From Hofstenia miamia (Eukaryota > Xenacoelomorpha > Acoela), in the NCBI GenBank assembly GCA_004352715.1, contig SCFE01000019.1:832165-896164 (forward strand): 64,000 bases of DNA, given 5' to 3'. Positions within the stretch are counted from its first letter, which is position 1. The number at the start of each line of letters is the position of its first letter. The notes under the pieces were generated by a model, which was not told where the DNA came from, made no database searches, and saw nothing but the letters and a program-made list of their open reading frames with translations. The translations under genes and the position numbers were made by a program. Below, one piece after another: positions 1 through 13,086 of this stretch.

Positions 1-290
1 ATACTGCTTGCGTGACTCTCAGCCAACTTGACAACAATGCTATCAAGTTGTGGAAGGATTGGCCTGGCAATTCACCGGCTCTGAACCCTGTGGAACATAT
101 CTGGGCCAGATTACAAGACTCGTGTTTTCAAACAGCCCAACCCAAAGAACCGATATCAACTGATTTCGCAAGTCAAGGAAGAATGGGAGTCAAACATGCA
201 GACCAAGCTTTAGAACATATGTGACTTGTTCCGTTTACGAATTTTGCAATGTTTGGAAAATGAGGGTAAGCATACGAACTATTGTGATAT
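1..290 (+). pseudogene. Tc1-type transposase C-terminal fragment
   Basis: The window opens inside a Tc1-family DDE transposase. The translation contains DWPGNSPALNPVEHIW, the block that carries the third catalytic residue (the Glu in NPVE) of DD34E Tc1 enzymes. The reading frame shifts near position 120. The next frame continues with a family-like tail (KQPNPKNRYQLISQVKEEW) that ends in a stop at about 231, after which more tail-like sequence is readable. The N-terminus and the first two catalytic Asp lie outside the window. Frameshift plus stop mark it as dead. Family assignment is firm; extent at the right end is approximate and no terminal inverted repeat was identified. Confidence 0.75.
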
Positions 291-3200
291 ATGTTGTCTT
301 GTTGTTGTAGAGTCAATGTTCAGTGCATTAGAACTGATGTTTCTGCAGTGAATTATTTTTGTGTTGGCAAATTTTTTGTATGAAGGAGAATTTCATAGGG
401 AGAACCTTTTGTTACCCCTGTATTTAGGTGTGAGTTTGCTATAATCTTAATTAAGTTATGATTCACTAGGCCAAAAACATTAGGTCATTGACAGTTGTAT
501 TTATATTGAAGTTATCCAATCCTTATTATTTTAAAACATTTGTGATAGATTAGAAATTATTTAAATCAAAAAATATATTAATAAATTCTAATTAAAATAT
601 TGCATTTTGAAAGATTTCGTAAAAAAGCGATTGAATCAATTCATTAATGTGAAAGATAAGTAAAAGGAATTGAGGTCCTCCCTCTATGCTATTCGCATAA
701 AAGAAGTGATGATCTGTAACATGCCACTTAATTGTTAATGTTGTGAAGATTCATACTTCTGAGAAATAAAGCGACAAATAACAACACGAAGTAATGCATT
801 AGCGGAAAACCATGATTCATGCACTTCAAGAAATTCATAAGCAATGAACCTTAATGTTTTTATCGGCCTACCTTGATTTCACTATTCTCGGTAAAGTAAT
901 TGATAATTTAATATCAGATATTTTCGAACTATATAGTACTAAGTCGTTTTTTGTTCTACAATGTATGAGCCTACTGTACAAATATATTAATAATCCAGAC
1001 AGAAGCTTAGTGTTGATCAATGTGAGATAATTTTTACCATATTTTATACTAACAGTGACGGTGACAGGCGCCATTGTCTTGCACTAACTTCAAGACCCAG
1101 TAGCTTAGCCAGAAAATATAAAAAAGTCTTAACTATTTCCAAAAATAAACTCTGAAATATCGTAAGTTGTCAAATTTGCACAGACGTTATTTCTAAGGAA
1201 ACACTCTTTGTTAAATTAGAGATTTAATAAAAATTTTGTAAATTTTAGAATGCTTCACATGATTATAAAGCTCTCCAAGGGAGAGATTATTGGGAGTATA
1301 ATTGAAGCATTTATGAGGTTAATAATGATCTACTCAGGTTTAAAATTAAAAACTGACATTGTTAGCATCTTTGAATTCTGATGTTTAGAGCAAAGCGTTA
1401 AAGGCACATAACATTTTTTTACAATCCAAGAAGCTTCAAATCGCAATGATTTTGGGAAAAAGAGGTTTACTATATTTTCAGCAATTTGATTTTTATCAAA
1501 ATTAGAAATGAAATGGTGAAATCTTTTATCAGATTATATAGAAGTCATTGAGAAGTAGCAATAAGACTGGTGTGATGGGTACAACAAGACCGAGTATTTG
1601 TTGTTTGCACAACACTATTATCTGATCAAAATGCGTTCCATAGACTCTTACAAATATTTTCCAGTCTCAACCCATGTCGAATTGGCTTAAATAGCATTGC
1701 TAATATTTTTCCTGTACTAATTCAACAAATAAAGCAATTTTAGGTTACTTCTGGTTGCAAATGAATTCTGTGATAACTTTTGATTTTTACTGATGAAAAC
1801 CTAACCCCAAACCTAATCCCCGAAAAGTCTTTGAATAATCAGTTAATTCACCCTATTCGGTTTTTCTAAAATATAGAGAAAAACATTTATTTGCATAGTA
1901 ATTGCCTGATGAGAACTTCCTTTTTCTATCTCTAATTGGAATAAATTTGTCAAAGGAGTAAGTATGACTTTTATTCTGTTGATGTAATCTGATGCATATT
2001 GTCCACATTGCCAATAGCGGGCAAATGCTCCCCCCATAAAAATTCAAAATTCCATAAAATACATTATGTAGTTAGAAAATACCGTATATCTTCATCACGT
2101 GCTGTAATATTTGCTATCAAGAAGATTTCAAAAAATAAGTGTTTGTTTCTTAAAGATTTTTATAATTATGCTCAAAATGTATAGTATATGTGCTTAAAAA
2201 TATTTAGCAAGCACACTCTCCTCCTAAAGAATTTTTGTGGATCCACCGAAAGCATTATTGGACATCAAGTGAAAAAAACCGTCAGACATAATCAATAATA
2301 GAATATTAAATGAATTCAAAAATATACTTAATAACCAAAATCATGTTTTACATTCACTTCTGGAAAATATCAAAATGGGTTCTCGACGCACTGGAAAACT
2401 CATATTACTTAAAGTCAGAACAGAATATGGCAAACGGTCATTTGTCTTTATTGGTGCAACACTTTTTAATAAATTCCAGGATAATTTGTAAATTTTATAA
2501 TTTATTTTAGATTTCTATTTTATATTGCTATAAATGTCCAGGTATATGGACTAAATAAACTTTACTTTATTTACATGCAATATAATGAGGCAAATCGTAG
2601 TAAACAATTTCCTACAACTTAGTAATATTTATATGTACAGTGGCAATCTGTCATGAACATGAAGTAGAAGAACACAATTCTTGATTTAGGTCGATTCGGT
2701 CTAATTTTTCATTCTACATGTAAATAAATTGTGTTTTTTGTAGATGCTTAACCGTTACATTACGCCAAAAGGAAAATATGTCAGAATACGCCAATGGTTC
2801 ATTTATGACCCAAGTAGATAAATACAAGAAAATGAGATGAAACTCGATGTCTTTATGTATTCCAAATATGATAATATCTCTTTTCGACTTTATCGTTGAA
2901 AAATATGGAATATTGAATTAATTAGGTCTATAGGCGTAGGCAACATGGGTATGATTACAAAAATGAAAAATTCTCGAATTTAATCATGTACATTATAAAA
3001 AATGTTATCTGATCATAATAACATGAACATAAGACCCAGCACTGGTGTGATTAATGATTGAGTGTTCTGAAAATAAAGTAAATGTCAAAATATTTTAATC
3101 AGAATATTCTGATCTATTAAGTCTATGAGATTATCGAGGCCTACAATTAAAATGAAATAATCAAGAGGCCTGCAATTTCCGTAGCCTAAGTGAAATAGAA

Positions 3201-3344
3201 ACATGTTGCATGTAGTTATCTTAGTATTTTCAGAATACATACAAGCGCTTACCAGGTACATACCTACATACTGCAAATTTATATACAGGTACATATTTAG
3301 AAAGAAAAATACAATCGTTTGATGATATTCATTCAATTGACTAC
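291..3344. other. intergenic, no recognisable feature
   Basis: About 3 kb of AT-rich sequence. The open frames here are short and most lack ATG starts, splice contexts or recognisable motifs. I see no RNA gene and no clear repeat. Confidence 0.5.
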
Positions 3345-4046
3345 ATAGACCTAATCGAGTTTTGGCATGTTTGATGTTTGAACGATCCATGTAATTTGCA
3401 AGAAGCACCACTGCAGATTGCACAACAAAGTGTGTGCATGTTATCATTTTGACAAAATCGGCATCGTCTTCATTTTAGAAGATTTTCTTCCACATTTGGA
3501 GAACGTCGTATGTGAACAATTCCAGTGCCAACATGGTTTTTCTCGTCATCCTGAGTTGAACTCGTTTCTGCATCAACGATAAACAGTGATTATGTAAGTG
3601 AATCAATGAAATAAATTCTTGACTTTTTGCTTTCTACATGAGAAACCTCAGAAGTAAGCCAAAATAAGATATATGAATTCAAGACGGTGATGTCAATCAA
3701 GCTGAAAATAGATTCGTAGGTCCACCGAAAACACTTCTTTACTGATGCATCATATTGTGACCTTGAATGTATTCCCGCGACGAAATCACAACGCATCCTT
3801 GAAACAAAATTGTCGGCTGATCGTCTCCTCGAAGTAGCTGGATCGTGAGTCCATCATGCTATTCCATCCACCTCAATATTCTCCTAAAATCAGTGACGTA
3901 GTTATTATCAAGGTCAGCTAATAGTTCATTGTCTAATTGCACAGAACCAGTATCATTGTCGTCGTTTTTTGGGCATCATCATCGGATTCCTTCAAAATCA
4001 TATCAAGAACTTTGTCAAGAGGAATAATTTATCGCCGCACTGCCAT
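3345..4046 (-). pseudogene. piggyBac-like transposase remnant (internally deleted)
   Basis: Read on the minus strand, an N-terminal piece starts at ATG 4046 and contains LDKVLDMILKESDDDAQ, resembling the acidic N-terminus of piggyBac/PGBD transposases. A piece at 3590-3796 contains CFRWTYESIFSLIDITVLNSYILF, which I compare with the post-catalytic 'KWW..+FF.L+D++++N+Y+L' block of that family. A downstream piece (about 3400-3465) is cysteine-rich, with CRFCQ and CCAIC pairs followed by Cys and His, as in the C-terminal zinc-binding domain. The whole catalytic core is missing between the first two pieces, and stops and frame changes interrupt the rest. The assignment rests on the order and character of the three pieces. 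Confidence 0.5.
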
Positions 4047-4644
4047 AGCAAGTGATCCGCAAGCAATGAACAATTATCGTAATGAGAAGCAAGGTCTTGA
4101 CTACTTTGACACTTCATTGTCGAATATTGATTCCCCTTTTCAGCGTCATGTTGTAACAGAACTCATGGCTACAAAGATTTATACGTCATTGATGTAGCGT
4201 ACTATGTTTGTGTAGTGGGATTCTGTGATGCATATGGACGTTTCGAGTCATATGAACTTGCTCTTTTCTGGCATTAATGAACGAATTAATCAAAAATGCT
4301 ACATGTGTCAATTCTGACCCATCAGCGTATTTTGAGTAGCTGCAAGTGGGCAAAGAAAATTATTATATCATATTTATGTCAAAAAAATAATTTTAATTAA
4401 ACTCTAAGAAGAACTTAAGTATGCGATTAAAAATACAACAACTTTTAATAGTATGAAATGTAAACATTTGGACATAAGTGACCTGCAGGTGTAGCTTAAT
4501 GGTTAAGCATTTTTAGCAGGAGCTGAAAAAAAACATTGTAGAGTAATACATAATTTGCGATAAAGTGTATGTATATAAGAATGTAGGTTTTAAAAACAAC
4601 AATAATGGGTAAATTATATTTCTAAAATATCATTGCATTGAAGA

Positions 4645-6050
4645 CAATGGTGGAAAATGGGCCACTTACTTTGATCCCGACCATCTAAAAAGTATTTTAG
4701 CTTGAATCATTCTATTGAGGTTTGTGTGATCTATATGAATTAAATGTTTTTTCCTTGAGCTAACACACCTCTAATTCATTTGAATTCATCACCTCACAGA
4801 AGAGGATGACCGCTGAGGCTGTATCCGTACAATTGCGACCTTTTCAAGGTTGTATTGCATAAGTGATTTTGAAATATTCCAATTTTTGTGAAAGGAACAA
4901 GGATAGCGTTGTGAAGTCATTGACGTGCTGTGAAATTCTTTTCTGTTAAAATGCTATAGCATAGACCGTCATTACTTTTTTCTTCTGATTTTCCATCCTT
5001 TTAGAAATAAATGTTAATTGTTGAAGGAGATTTGTGCAAAAATTTATATTCGATTTCTAACACATTATTTGTACATTGTACATGTTTTATTGGTGCTATA
5101 TTATTTTTAACCCTTATCTTTTGAGTTTTGGTTGTGTTTGTTGATCAACTGAGAGTTTACAAAGTAGATCTCACTTGATGTAATAATTTGTCGTAAATGT
5201 AGAATGCATTTAATAAAAAATGTGGCCAATTCATCTCCTTCTACTCTAAAGCTAACCCATCAAAAACGTCATATGTTACGACCCATATCTAATATGACTA
5301 CGAGAAAATACAAGCGTATGAAAAATTACTAAATTGCTAAACAATTGTTTTTCAAAACAAAATTTTGGCATTTGAAAACACTGTAGCACTTTTTCATCTA
5401 AAAATGATGATTTATTAGCTCAGTGGAGTTATCCTATTTAATATAGTGCATTAACAATTTTTTAAAGTAGGCTCTTATGCTTTCGGCGCAGCCCAACCCA
5501 TTTCCACCGCTGGTTGACTATATATTTTCCCAAAATTTAATTNAATAAATGTTAATTGTTGAAGGAGATTTGTGCAAAAATTTATATTCGATTTCTAACA
5601 CATTATTTGTACATTGTACATGTTTTATTGGTGCTATATTATTTTTAACCCTTATCTTTTGAGTTTTGGTTGTGTTTGTTGATCAACTGAGAGTTTACAA
5701 AGTAGATCTCACTTGATGTAATAATTTGTCGTAAATGTAGAATGCATTTAATAAAAAATGTGGCCAATTCATCTCCTTCTACTCTAAAGCTAACCCATCA
5801 AAAACGTCATATGTTACGACCCATATCTAATATGACTACGAGAAAATACAAGCGTATGAAAAATTACTAAATTGCTAAACAATTGTTTTTCAAAACAAAA
5901 TTTTGGCATTTGAAAACACTGTAGCACTTTTTCATCTAAAAATGATGATTTATTAGCTCAGTGGAGTTATCCTATTTAATATAGTGCATTAACAATTTTT
6001 TAAAGTAGGCTCTTATGCTTTCGGCGCAGCCCAACCCATTTCCACCGCTG
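4645..6050. mobile_element. candidate hAT-like MITE (contains an assembly duplication)
   Basis: The left end begins CAATGGTGGAAAATGGG. The right end is CCCATTTCCACCGCTG, giving imperfect terminal inverted repeats that start CA, as in hAT elements. Flanking 8-mers (4637-4644 attgaaga, 6051-6058 gttgacta) match at only 5 of 8 positions, so a target duplication is not demonstrated. No transposase is encoded. About 538 bp of its apparent length is the duplicated contig overlap, so the true length would be about 868 bp. Assignment is tentative. Confidence 0.35.
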
Positions 6051-6080
6051 GTTGACTATATATTTTCCCAAAATTTAATT
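5006..6080. repeat. exact 537-bp tandem duplication flanking a single N (assembly artefact)
   Basis: Bases 5006-5542 and 5544-6080 read identically, separated by the single n at 5543. Identity over AT-rich non-coding DNA with a gap character exactly at the junction is best explained by two contig ends that overlap but were not merged. Confidence 0.85.
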
Positions 6081-7080
6081 TCAAGCACTTGATCAGCCGG
6101 ATTTGGTAGCTGCAAAATGTATTCACAAATACTACTGCCTTTGGAACCACCAACATCAAAGCCAGTAAGAAGAAGAGAGTTTAACGCAGTAGATGCATTG
6201 TGTTTTACAACACTTTGAAGTATGCATTTTCAAGATTTCTGAATCAACTCAAATCGTTTGAAATCAATTTATGTGAAAATCAACATCAAATAAAATAAAA
6301 TCTTCTGATTTGATATCAAAATATTGAAATAAATTCAAATCAATATCAACGGCAACTTTGGCACATATCCATAACAGTTTATGCAGTACATTATTGAAAG
6401 CTTGATTTTGTATAGTAATTTTTATTTTATTAATATTCATTAAATTGCAGATTAACATTATTATACAAGACGGTTACAACACAGGCGACAATTTAGTGTT
6501 GAATTGCTTAGTTGAATTGTAAATTACATCATTGAATTCTGCGTTGTTATACGATCGGAAGCTTTCAGAATTGAATTGTAATCAGAGGCTATGACAAACG
6601 TTTTTATGTATTCATAAATGAATATTCTACATTTACGCATTTATACAAATTGGTTTAAAATCCTTGCCAGAAGATAACAACTGAACAACCGAGTGGAGAG
6701 TTTTAGTGCCATATAAATATTTAATAACACTGCTGAACGGTATTTTGCAGATTTATTATGAGTTGGCAAGCTATTTCCACAATAATAAATCTGTCAAAAA
6801 TTATTTAATGTAAGCGATATATCAACACTGGTATTTTTATGTTAAAAATTTATAGTAAAAATCGTCTGTGTGATTAATAAGAGCATTTTCTTTTGAAATC
6901 TGCACACACATTTAGTGTTTCGGAACAGCTGGAATTTTGGATGTCATCAGCAAGCTCACTACAAGAACTTGAGTTTTCTATAAAACAGTAGGCTTTTGCT
7001 GCACGCAGTGAAACTGATTAAGCCATGACATGTGTCCGGTTGCATTAAAATATGCTCATTACATCTAGAGTTACATATTT
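6081..7080. other. intergenic, no recognisable feature
   Basis: About 1 kb of AT-rich sequence without a credible coding region, RNA gene or repeat that I can name. Confidence 0.5.
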
Positions 7081-7584
7081 TTATATGTGTAGTTACAATA
7101 TGAGGAAAACATGGACTCGAACCCGACCCGATCGTAATATTTACTACCCGTACCCGTTTATCGGGTGCCCGATATCACTCTCTAATGTGTAGGATTCATT
7201 CTTTACTCTAAAGTTGAAATAGTCGAATTTGCAGTCACCTCTTGAAATATGAGTTAAACAGCCTTAAATTTCGAGGCTCGGTTCCACTTCTGTCTGAAAT
7301 GCGCTTTCGAAAAAACTACAAACTTGTAATACATGTAAAATGTTCTAACAGTTGCTATGAACTGTCCTGTATATACTTTTAGTATGTTGTCACAGCTGCT
7401 ATTTCACAGTCGTTTTCAAGTGGATTTCATTCAAATGATTTCCAATTACAAGTGAGAGCACAGTTGTTTCAAACTTTACTTTATTTCACCATTTCATTGT
7501 AGCAGTTGGGTTGTATTACAAGGATTACGAATACAATACACCTTCCTAGGCAGTCAGATATGCAAAAATTCCAATAAATACCAT

Positions 7585-8022
7585 AAAGCGCCGTGTAAAT
7601 GGGTCAAGATATTTTGACCCAAGCCAACCCAAAATTCAAATAAAAAATTTTGACCCATCCCAACACAACCAACGTATATTGAGTCCTTATAGCACTGGGC
7701 GCAACCCAAAGTTGTGTCAAAATGTGACCCACTTGCAATTTCAATACTTCGACAGGGCTTTGCTTCATGGCAATGATTCATAAATATGTTTGAAAAGAAA
7801 CATGTAATATGTATTAAATAGTAAATATAGAGGATAATTAGTTTTTGCACTTAAAATTAAAAAAAGACACTAACAATGTGTAACTCTATTACAATGTAGC
7901 TGCGTAATGTTTTTTAATTACCCATTAATGACCTCCATGTACTTTACTATGACCCAACACATTCATATATGCTTTTATAAATTTCATTATTTGACTCAAC
8001 CCAGCCAATTTACAGCTCTGCT
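7585..8022. mobile_element. candidate MITE rich in GACCCAACCC-type motifs
   Basis: The left part reads GCGCCGTGTAAATGGGTCAA. The reverse complement of the right end reads CAGAGCTGTAAATTGGCTGG, so the two ends are loosely inverted. The interior holds several copies of a motif like gacccaacccA (for example near 7615, 7645, 7690 and 7950) in both terminal regions, as seen in hAT subterminal repeats. I found no target duplication. No coding capacity. Low confidence. Confidence 0.25.
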
Positions 8023-8029
8023 ATTATGT

Positions 8030-10580
8030 CAATTAGTTCCCAAATTCGTCTATATATACATATTTTCTTCATGACCGTTTACCTATGAGGGGCGTTGCAC
8101 ACTGCTACTCAAAAGCAACGGCAGACATCATATTATATAAAAATGTATTAGAACACTCATTTTCAAAGAATACAAAAGTGAAGTAAGAAAAGCAGTGTTT
8201 TTATTTACTTATAGATGATTTTATTGCATATGTTGCTACTATAGTGCTGGGAATAAATTTTCGCATACTCTATTCCCATTACATAGTTAGTTTGCGAATA
8301 TTCTAATTGTTAATTTTTTTGAAACTTCAGAGTATCAGCGAAAAAAAGTTGTGAATACAACCAAAGCTTTTCACGCTGCATTTGATATTTATAGAAATAA
8401 TTTTTCAAGGATGTTTTCACTGAAGCATAGCATGGAAACTAAGTCACATATAAAAATCTTACCAGGAAATTTCAATTCTCAACAATAAATAGATCCTAAT
8501 GCTAAAAATTATGATTACAATTATAATATTTGCAAAAATATACTTTAAAATAAAGTGCACAAAATTTCAAAAGCCCTCCCTCCCTACTGCACTATGTATG
8601 TAATAGAATTTTAATCTGGCTTTTTTTCAGCAGTGCCACTTGCACCATAGCTAATTCACAGCGCGTTGTAATCAGTAAAGTCACACCCGGTTCCTGACTC
8701 CTCATATCTAAGCTATTTGGCATCAATTTCACTTTTTATTTACTCAACAGGATTTAAAGTTCAATAGCTCTATTCTTCTTTTCCTTTTGTGCAATGTATA
8801 TGGATTAGATATTTACAACTATATATACAATATATATACAGCTGTACAAAACTACAAACTAGTTACAAATATTAAAATATAATACAATAAAAAACAAGAT
8901 AAATAGACAATATTTACAAATAAAATTCAATAAAAATAATTTAGGTTATGTTTTATACGAATTACATACATTCAAATAAGCCTTAATGATTCATAGTAAT
9001 ATGAGACTAAAATATTCATACATTATTCTTAAATTCTGCAGATCGAATACTATTTATAAGAGCAAATCAGAGGTATCATTATTTGAAAGATCAAAATTTT
9101 CACACACTCAAAACTTAAAAGGCGAGAATTATGAAAAACAAAATTTGCTCATTATTTTACTTTTCAAATAATACATACTTTTAAATGTTTGAAATGTAAA
9201 AAAATATAGAAAAATATTACTTTTAGTATGAAATCAGTAAAAAAACTGTAAATGTACGAGCGTTTCCGTTTATAATGTTTTCAGAAATCTCTGAATTAAT
9301 ATTTTAAGCCTCAGTTTCATCCCTTAATAATTACTAAATTTTTGCCCTTGCGATTCTCATAAATGAAATTCTTATAAAGAAGAAAGTGTGTACTGTTTGA
9401 CGTATAATTAGTAAATTAAATGAAGTAGTAGATGTACCCTTATACCATTTCAATTTTCAAGTTTTAGGGCCAGCAGAAATTTCAGATCCGTTAAATGTTC
9501 TCATCATTCTATTTTTTTAGTTAGCACCCCCTGTTCTGACCAAAGCCGACGCCGGTTCATATCTGCAAATGTAATCCAAAATAACAAGTAATCATAAAAA
9601 TTAGATTAGAAGCTCTGAGCAAGCGTTTCTTTTAATTAATTTCTTCGTGAATTCATGGGATTTCTATTCTATTTCTCAGTTTAATATTGTTTACGACGTT
9701 CAGACACATGACTTTGCAATAAATCAAAATCTTAGCATGCTTTTATAAATATATAAATTATAAAAGGCTTTGAGGGGAAACGCTATTTCTTCAACGAAAC
9801 TAATGCTACATGACTACTTCTGGTAAATAGTTCAGTTGTAGAACGAAACCGGAAAACAAACTGCGGTCATGTAAGCGAACGAAATTGTCTTCAGATAGAA
9901 AAATCATCGATTTATTGCTTTTAAGCAAATTAAAATTGTGTCAATATTTGTCCAGCTTTCAAAACACACTATAACACCATAGCCTACTAAATACAGTTAA
10001 ACTAGTTCGACTTAGCTGTGCTTAGATGAGAATTTGGCGTTCATCAGTTGCTGGTAAAAGTAATTAACTAAAATGTTAAATGCATATGTCATATGTTTCC
10101 CGTTTCCAGTCTATCGTACATATGCCACAATTCAATTGAACCGTGTAAACGAAGCATAGCGTATTTGGGAAGTATGAATTTTCCTTTTCAATATTGTCAC
10201 ATTAAAGAACACGTTGGGCACTTAACTGTGACACACGAAAAGAAGAAAACTGTTAGATTTTGTTGTTGATAGTTATTACACGTTTAAATTCGTTATAAGG
10301 CGACGAGACATTAGGAGTAAGGGGCTAAAATATAGTGAGTTAAATGCTCAAATTAACTGCATTCCAATGTGCAATTCGGATCAGAATTAGTAGAAATTGA
10401 CATCAAATGACTCTGGGTCTTACTGACAAAGAAAATAGATAGGTTGGTTAGGGTTATGCCTAAATATATGTTTTCAATACAAACATTACATATTCTACAA
10501 AAATTATATTAGTGGGGGGGAGCAAAAAAGATCCGGAAATTCTGTCAAAAGGCATAAAAAAAGTAGAACAACAGTTATAG
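8030..10580. other. intergenic, no recognisable feature
   Basis: AT-rich stretch with short frames only. A TA/ATA-rich patch lies near 8820-8850. I see no gene or element I can support. Confidence 0.5.
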
Positions 10581-10589
10581 CACTACTTT

Positions 10590-11014
10590 CTCTTAATTTC
10601 ATACTTCTTTATCTTTAGCTTCAAGTTCTTGATCTTTTCTTCAACTCTCTTGTTAGAAAAATATGATCTTGATCCCTTTGATTATATTCAGTTTGCTCTT
10701 TCTCATTCTATACGTTCTGATACTTCTGTTATCTTTCATCAAACTCGCACTCACAAAGCGTGGTCACAAATTCTTTCTTCATTCGCATTATTCCTGATTA
10801 CTGCTCATCACTTAGACTTTTTTTATTTTCTTCTAATTTTAGGTCCTCTCACTACTCCTAAATCTGGTCTTCGTTTGTTCCTCGCTTTGATAATCCGTGT
10901 TCTTTTATTATATATTGTAAATACTCTTTCTGTTCTTACTAATATTTATATTTTTGTTAAGGTATTTGTTTTTAAATTTTAATTCTTTTTAACCGCCGTA
11001 AAGATGAAAAAATC

Positions 11015-11046
<32 letters not shown>
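10590..11046 (+). mobile_element. 3' end of a non-LTR retrotransposon with (TTG)n tail
   Basis: A frame at 10629-10982 contains KYDLDPFDYIQFALSHSIRSD. It is followed by AACCGCCGTAAAGATG and a perfect TTG microsatellite (about 11013-11046). The minus-strand sequence at 63401-64000 carries a related frame (KLDLDPFDFIKFS..., then RSD) and also ends in a trinucleotide tail. Two dispersed copies with the same reading frame and a simple-repeat tail are what 5'-truncated LINE copies look like. The clade is not determined. Confidence 0.55.
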
Positions 11047-11049
11047 ATT

Positions 11050-12940
11050 AAATCCTTTTCAGACAAACTTTCCAAAGGCGGTTAGTTGAAACGGCTGATG
11101 ACAAACAAACTCGTTTGCAGCATTGATCTATGAGATGATGTCAATGTATTCAACATTTTTCACTGATGAGTTAGCGGAACCAAGAAAAGTTGAAATTTAA
11201 GCGATTTTTTAGGTTCAGCCCGCCGAATTTATACTGCAACTGACACTATATTGAGCTTGCAAGAGGCCCACGAGCACTACACAGTAGATTTGATTGGATC
11301 ATTTTCATAATGTATTTATTAATACTTAGTGCATCAACAATAATAATTGTTGAATGGCATTATGTTAACCTTAAACTGTTTATCGTCCAATTTAAAGTAC
11401 AAACCGATTTTCCACATTTACAAATAATTTTCTCCAAGGCTATTTGCGGATTAGAAAATCGTAAGGCATTGGCAGGTTTATTGGGGAATGCACTTTAATG
11501 CAATGTTGGGAATTTCTATTAAAATGTATTGCTGTATTAGAAGATGTTTGAAAAATTAACATTTTTCTTTGAAAATTTCAAATATTTGAAAAAGACTTAA
11601 TGTTCATGTATCTATAAAGTTTCGAGACAATTGATGGGACAAAAAATATAAGTTTTATTATATTCAATTACTAAAATTCTGAAAGTTATCCACATCAAGG
11701 AAAGACAGACTTCTCAGAAAACCTCTTTGCGTGCAGCTGATAAAACTTTATACGTTAGAAGTTTTCCATCAGCTAACAATGCAAGGCTGATTAAATTTGA
11801 AGAGAATGCTTTTTATTATTTGCAACGTTTAGGTTTTCAGGTTAATTATTCATTTTCTTATGCATTTCGAATGTCAATTAAAGCATTAGGCCCAATTGCC
11901 ATGTCAAAGAACCCAGTCCACTCCAGCGCAGCCCAACCAGGGTAATGTCAACTCTGGAATCAAGTCTTTAGTCTTCTCAACATAGAATATCATCGTTGGG
12001 TGTTGTAGACATAGTCACCATTGTCAAGACCAACCTGATAATGACAATGAAAATCATGTTGTTTATTAGTATAAATTATTATTGGATAATGACTGCATAA
12101 TCTCTACAAGAGTAGATTAGATCAGATCCGTTAAAAATGAATTACACAGTTCCAGCTTACAATGCAAAAAATTGTTTTCAAGGTCATCATCGATGCTTGA
12201 TCTCAGTTTGTTCAACACTTTTTTTCAATTGTTGAAGATTGCCTTAAAATGAGCATAAGCCCTTTGGAATAATAGATTTCACCAGTACCACTTAGATTAA
12301 ATTCTGAGAACTGCAAGACATTATTTTTCGGTCTAATACGCTTTCTTTATAATTTGATGCTGAGATATAATCGATAGAGTTCACTGACTTTTTCAAAAGT
12401 CCTGTAAAAGAGGTTATAATTTCGGTTATTTCTCATTCCGTGAGTAACATCTACAATAAGATCATTCAGTTATTTTCTGCCAATACCTGATATCTATTAT
12501 TTTTGCAATGCTTTTGAGCAATATATCAGAATGGGCAAATTTTGCGACTCAAATATAATTTGGAAAAAAACGACAACTATGTAACTATATACATGAGGAA
12601 ATTAATTTAGATATTGATTTTGCAACAACCACGTAGTTAGAAATGTTATGGAAAATTATTGTAGGCATACGTTATTATATTTGAAATAAAAGAACAAGTT
12701 CAAAGTTTAAATTTTTTGCTTTGGAAAACGTAAGGAACATGGCCCCAGGGCCCCTGTTAATGGTCATGATTGGAATTTCTACTGTATACAAAATTCGAGA
12801 CATTAACTAGAGAATTCCTAGCATGTTAAATCTATTTTCCCCCGAAAGGTGGAAAAAGTTTAGGGAATGACTTTTCATTGTATCATTACTAATATTCTGT
12901 GATAGTGCATAAAAGTAATTATTGCATGTGTACATTGACG
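11050..12940. other. intergenic, no gene seen
   Basis: AT-rich. The only noteworthy item is a GCGCAGCCCAACC motif near 11929, resembling the right terminus of the 4645-6050 candidate MITE. No coding region is supported. Confidence 0.4.
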
Positions 12941-12946
12941 CCTCAA

Positions 12947-13037
12947 TGAGAGAGAGAGAGAGAGAGAGATTTATTTCACCTTAATTGCAACCAAAAGGTT
13001 GAAAATATAAAGTACCAAATATAAACTACCATTTACA

Positions 13038-13081
<44 letters not shown>
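12947..13081. repeat. (GA)n and (TA)n microsatellites
   Basis: A GA run ends at about 12969 and a TA run spans about 13040-13081, immediately left of the CCGGAT-rich element. Confidence 0.9.
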
Positions 13082-13083
<2 letters not shown>

Positions 13084-13086
13084 GAG

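Noticed and set aside
4489-4530. tRNA-like start (GGTGTAGCTTAATGGTTAAGCA, box-A-like)
   Set aside because: No box B, no T arm and no 3' acceptor complement follow. At most a SINE or tRNA-derived scrap.
7090-7190. ACCCGACCCGATC...CGGGTGCCCGATA segment resembling a hAT terminus
   Set aside because: Only one end is visible and no partner or target duplication was found.
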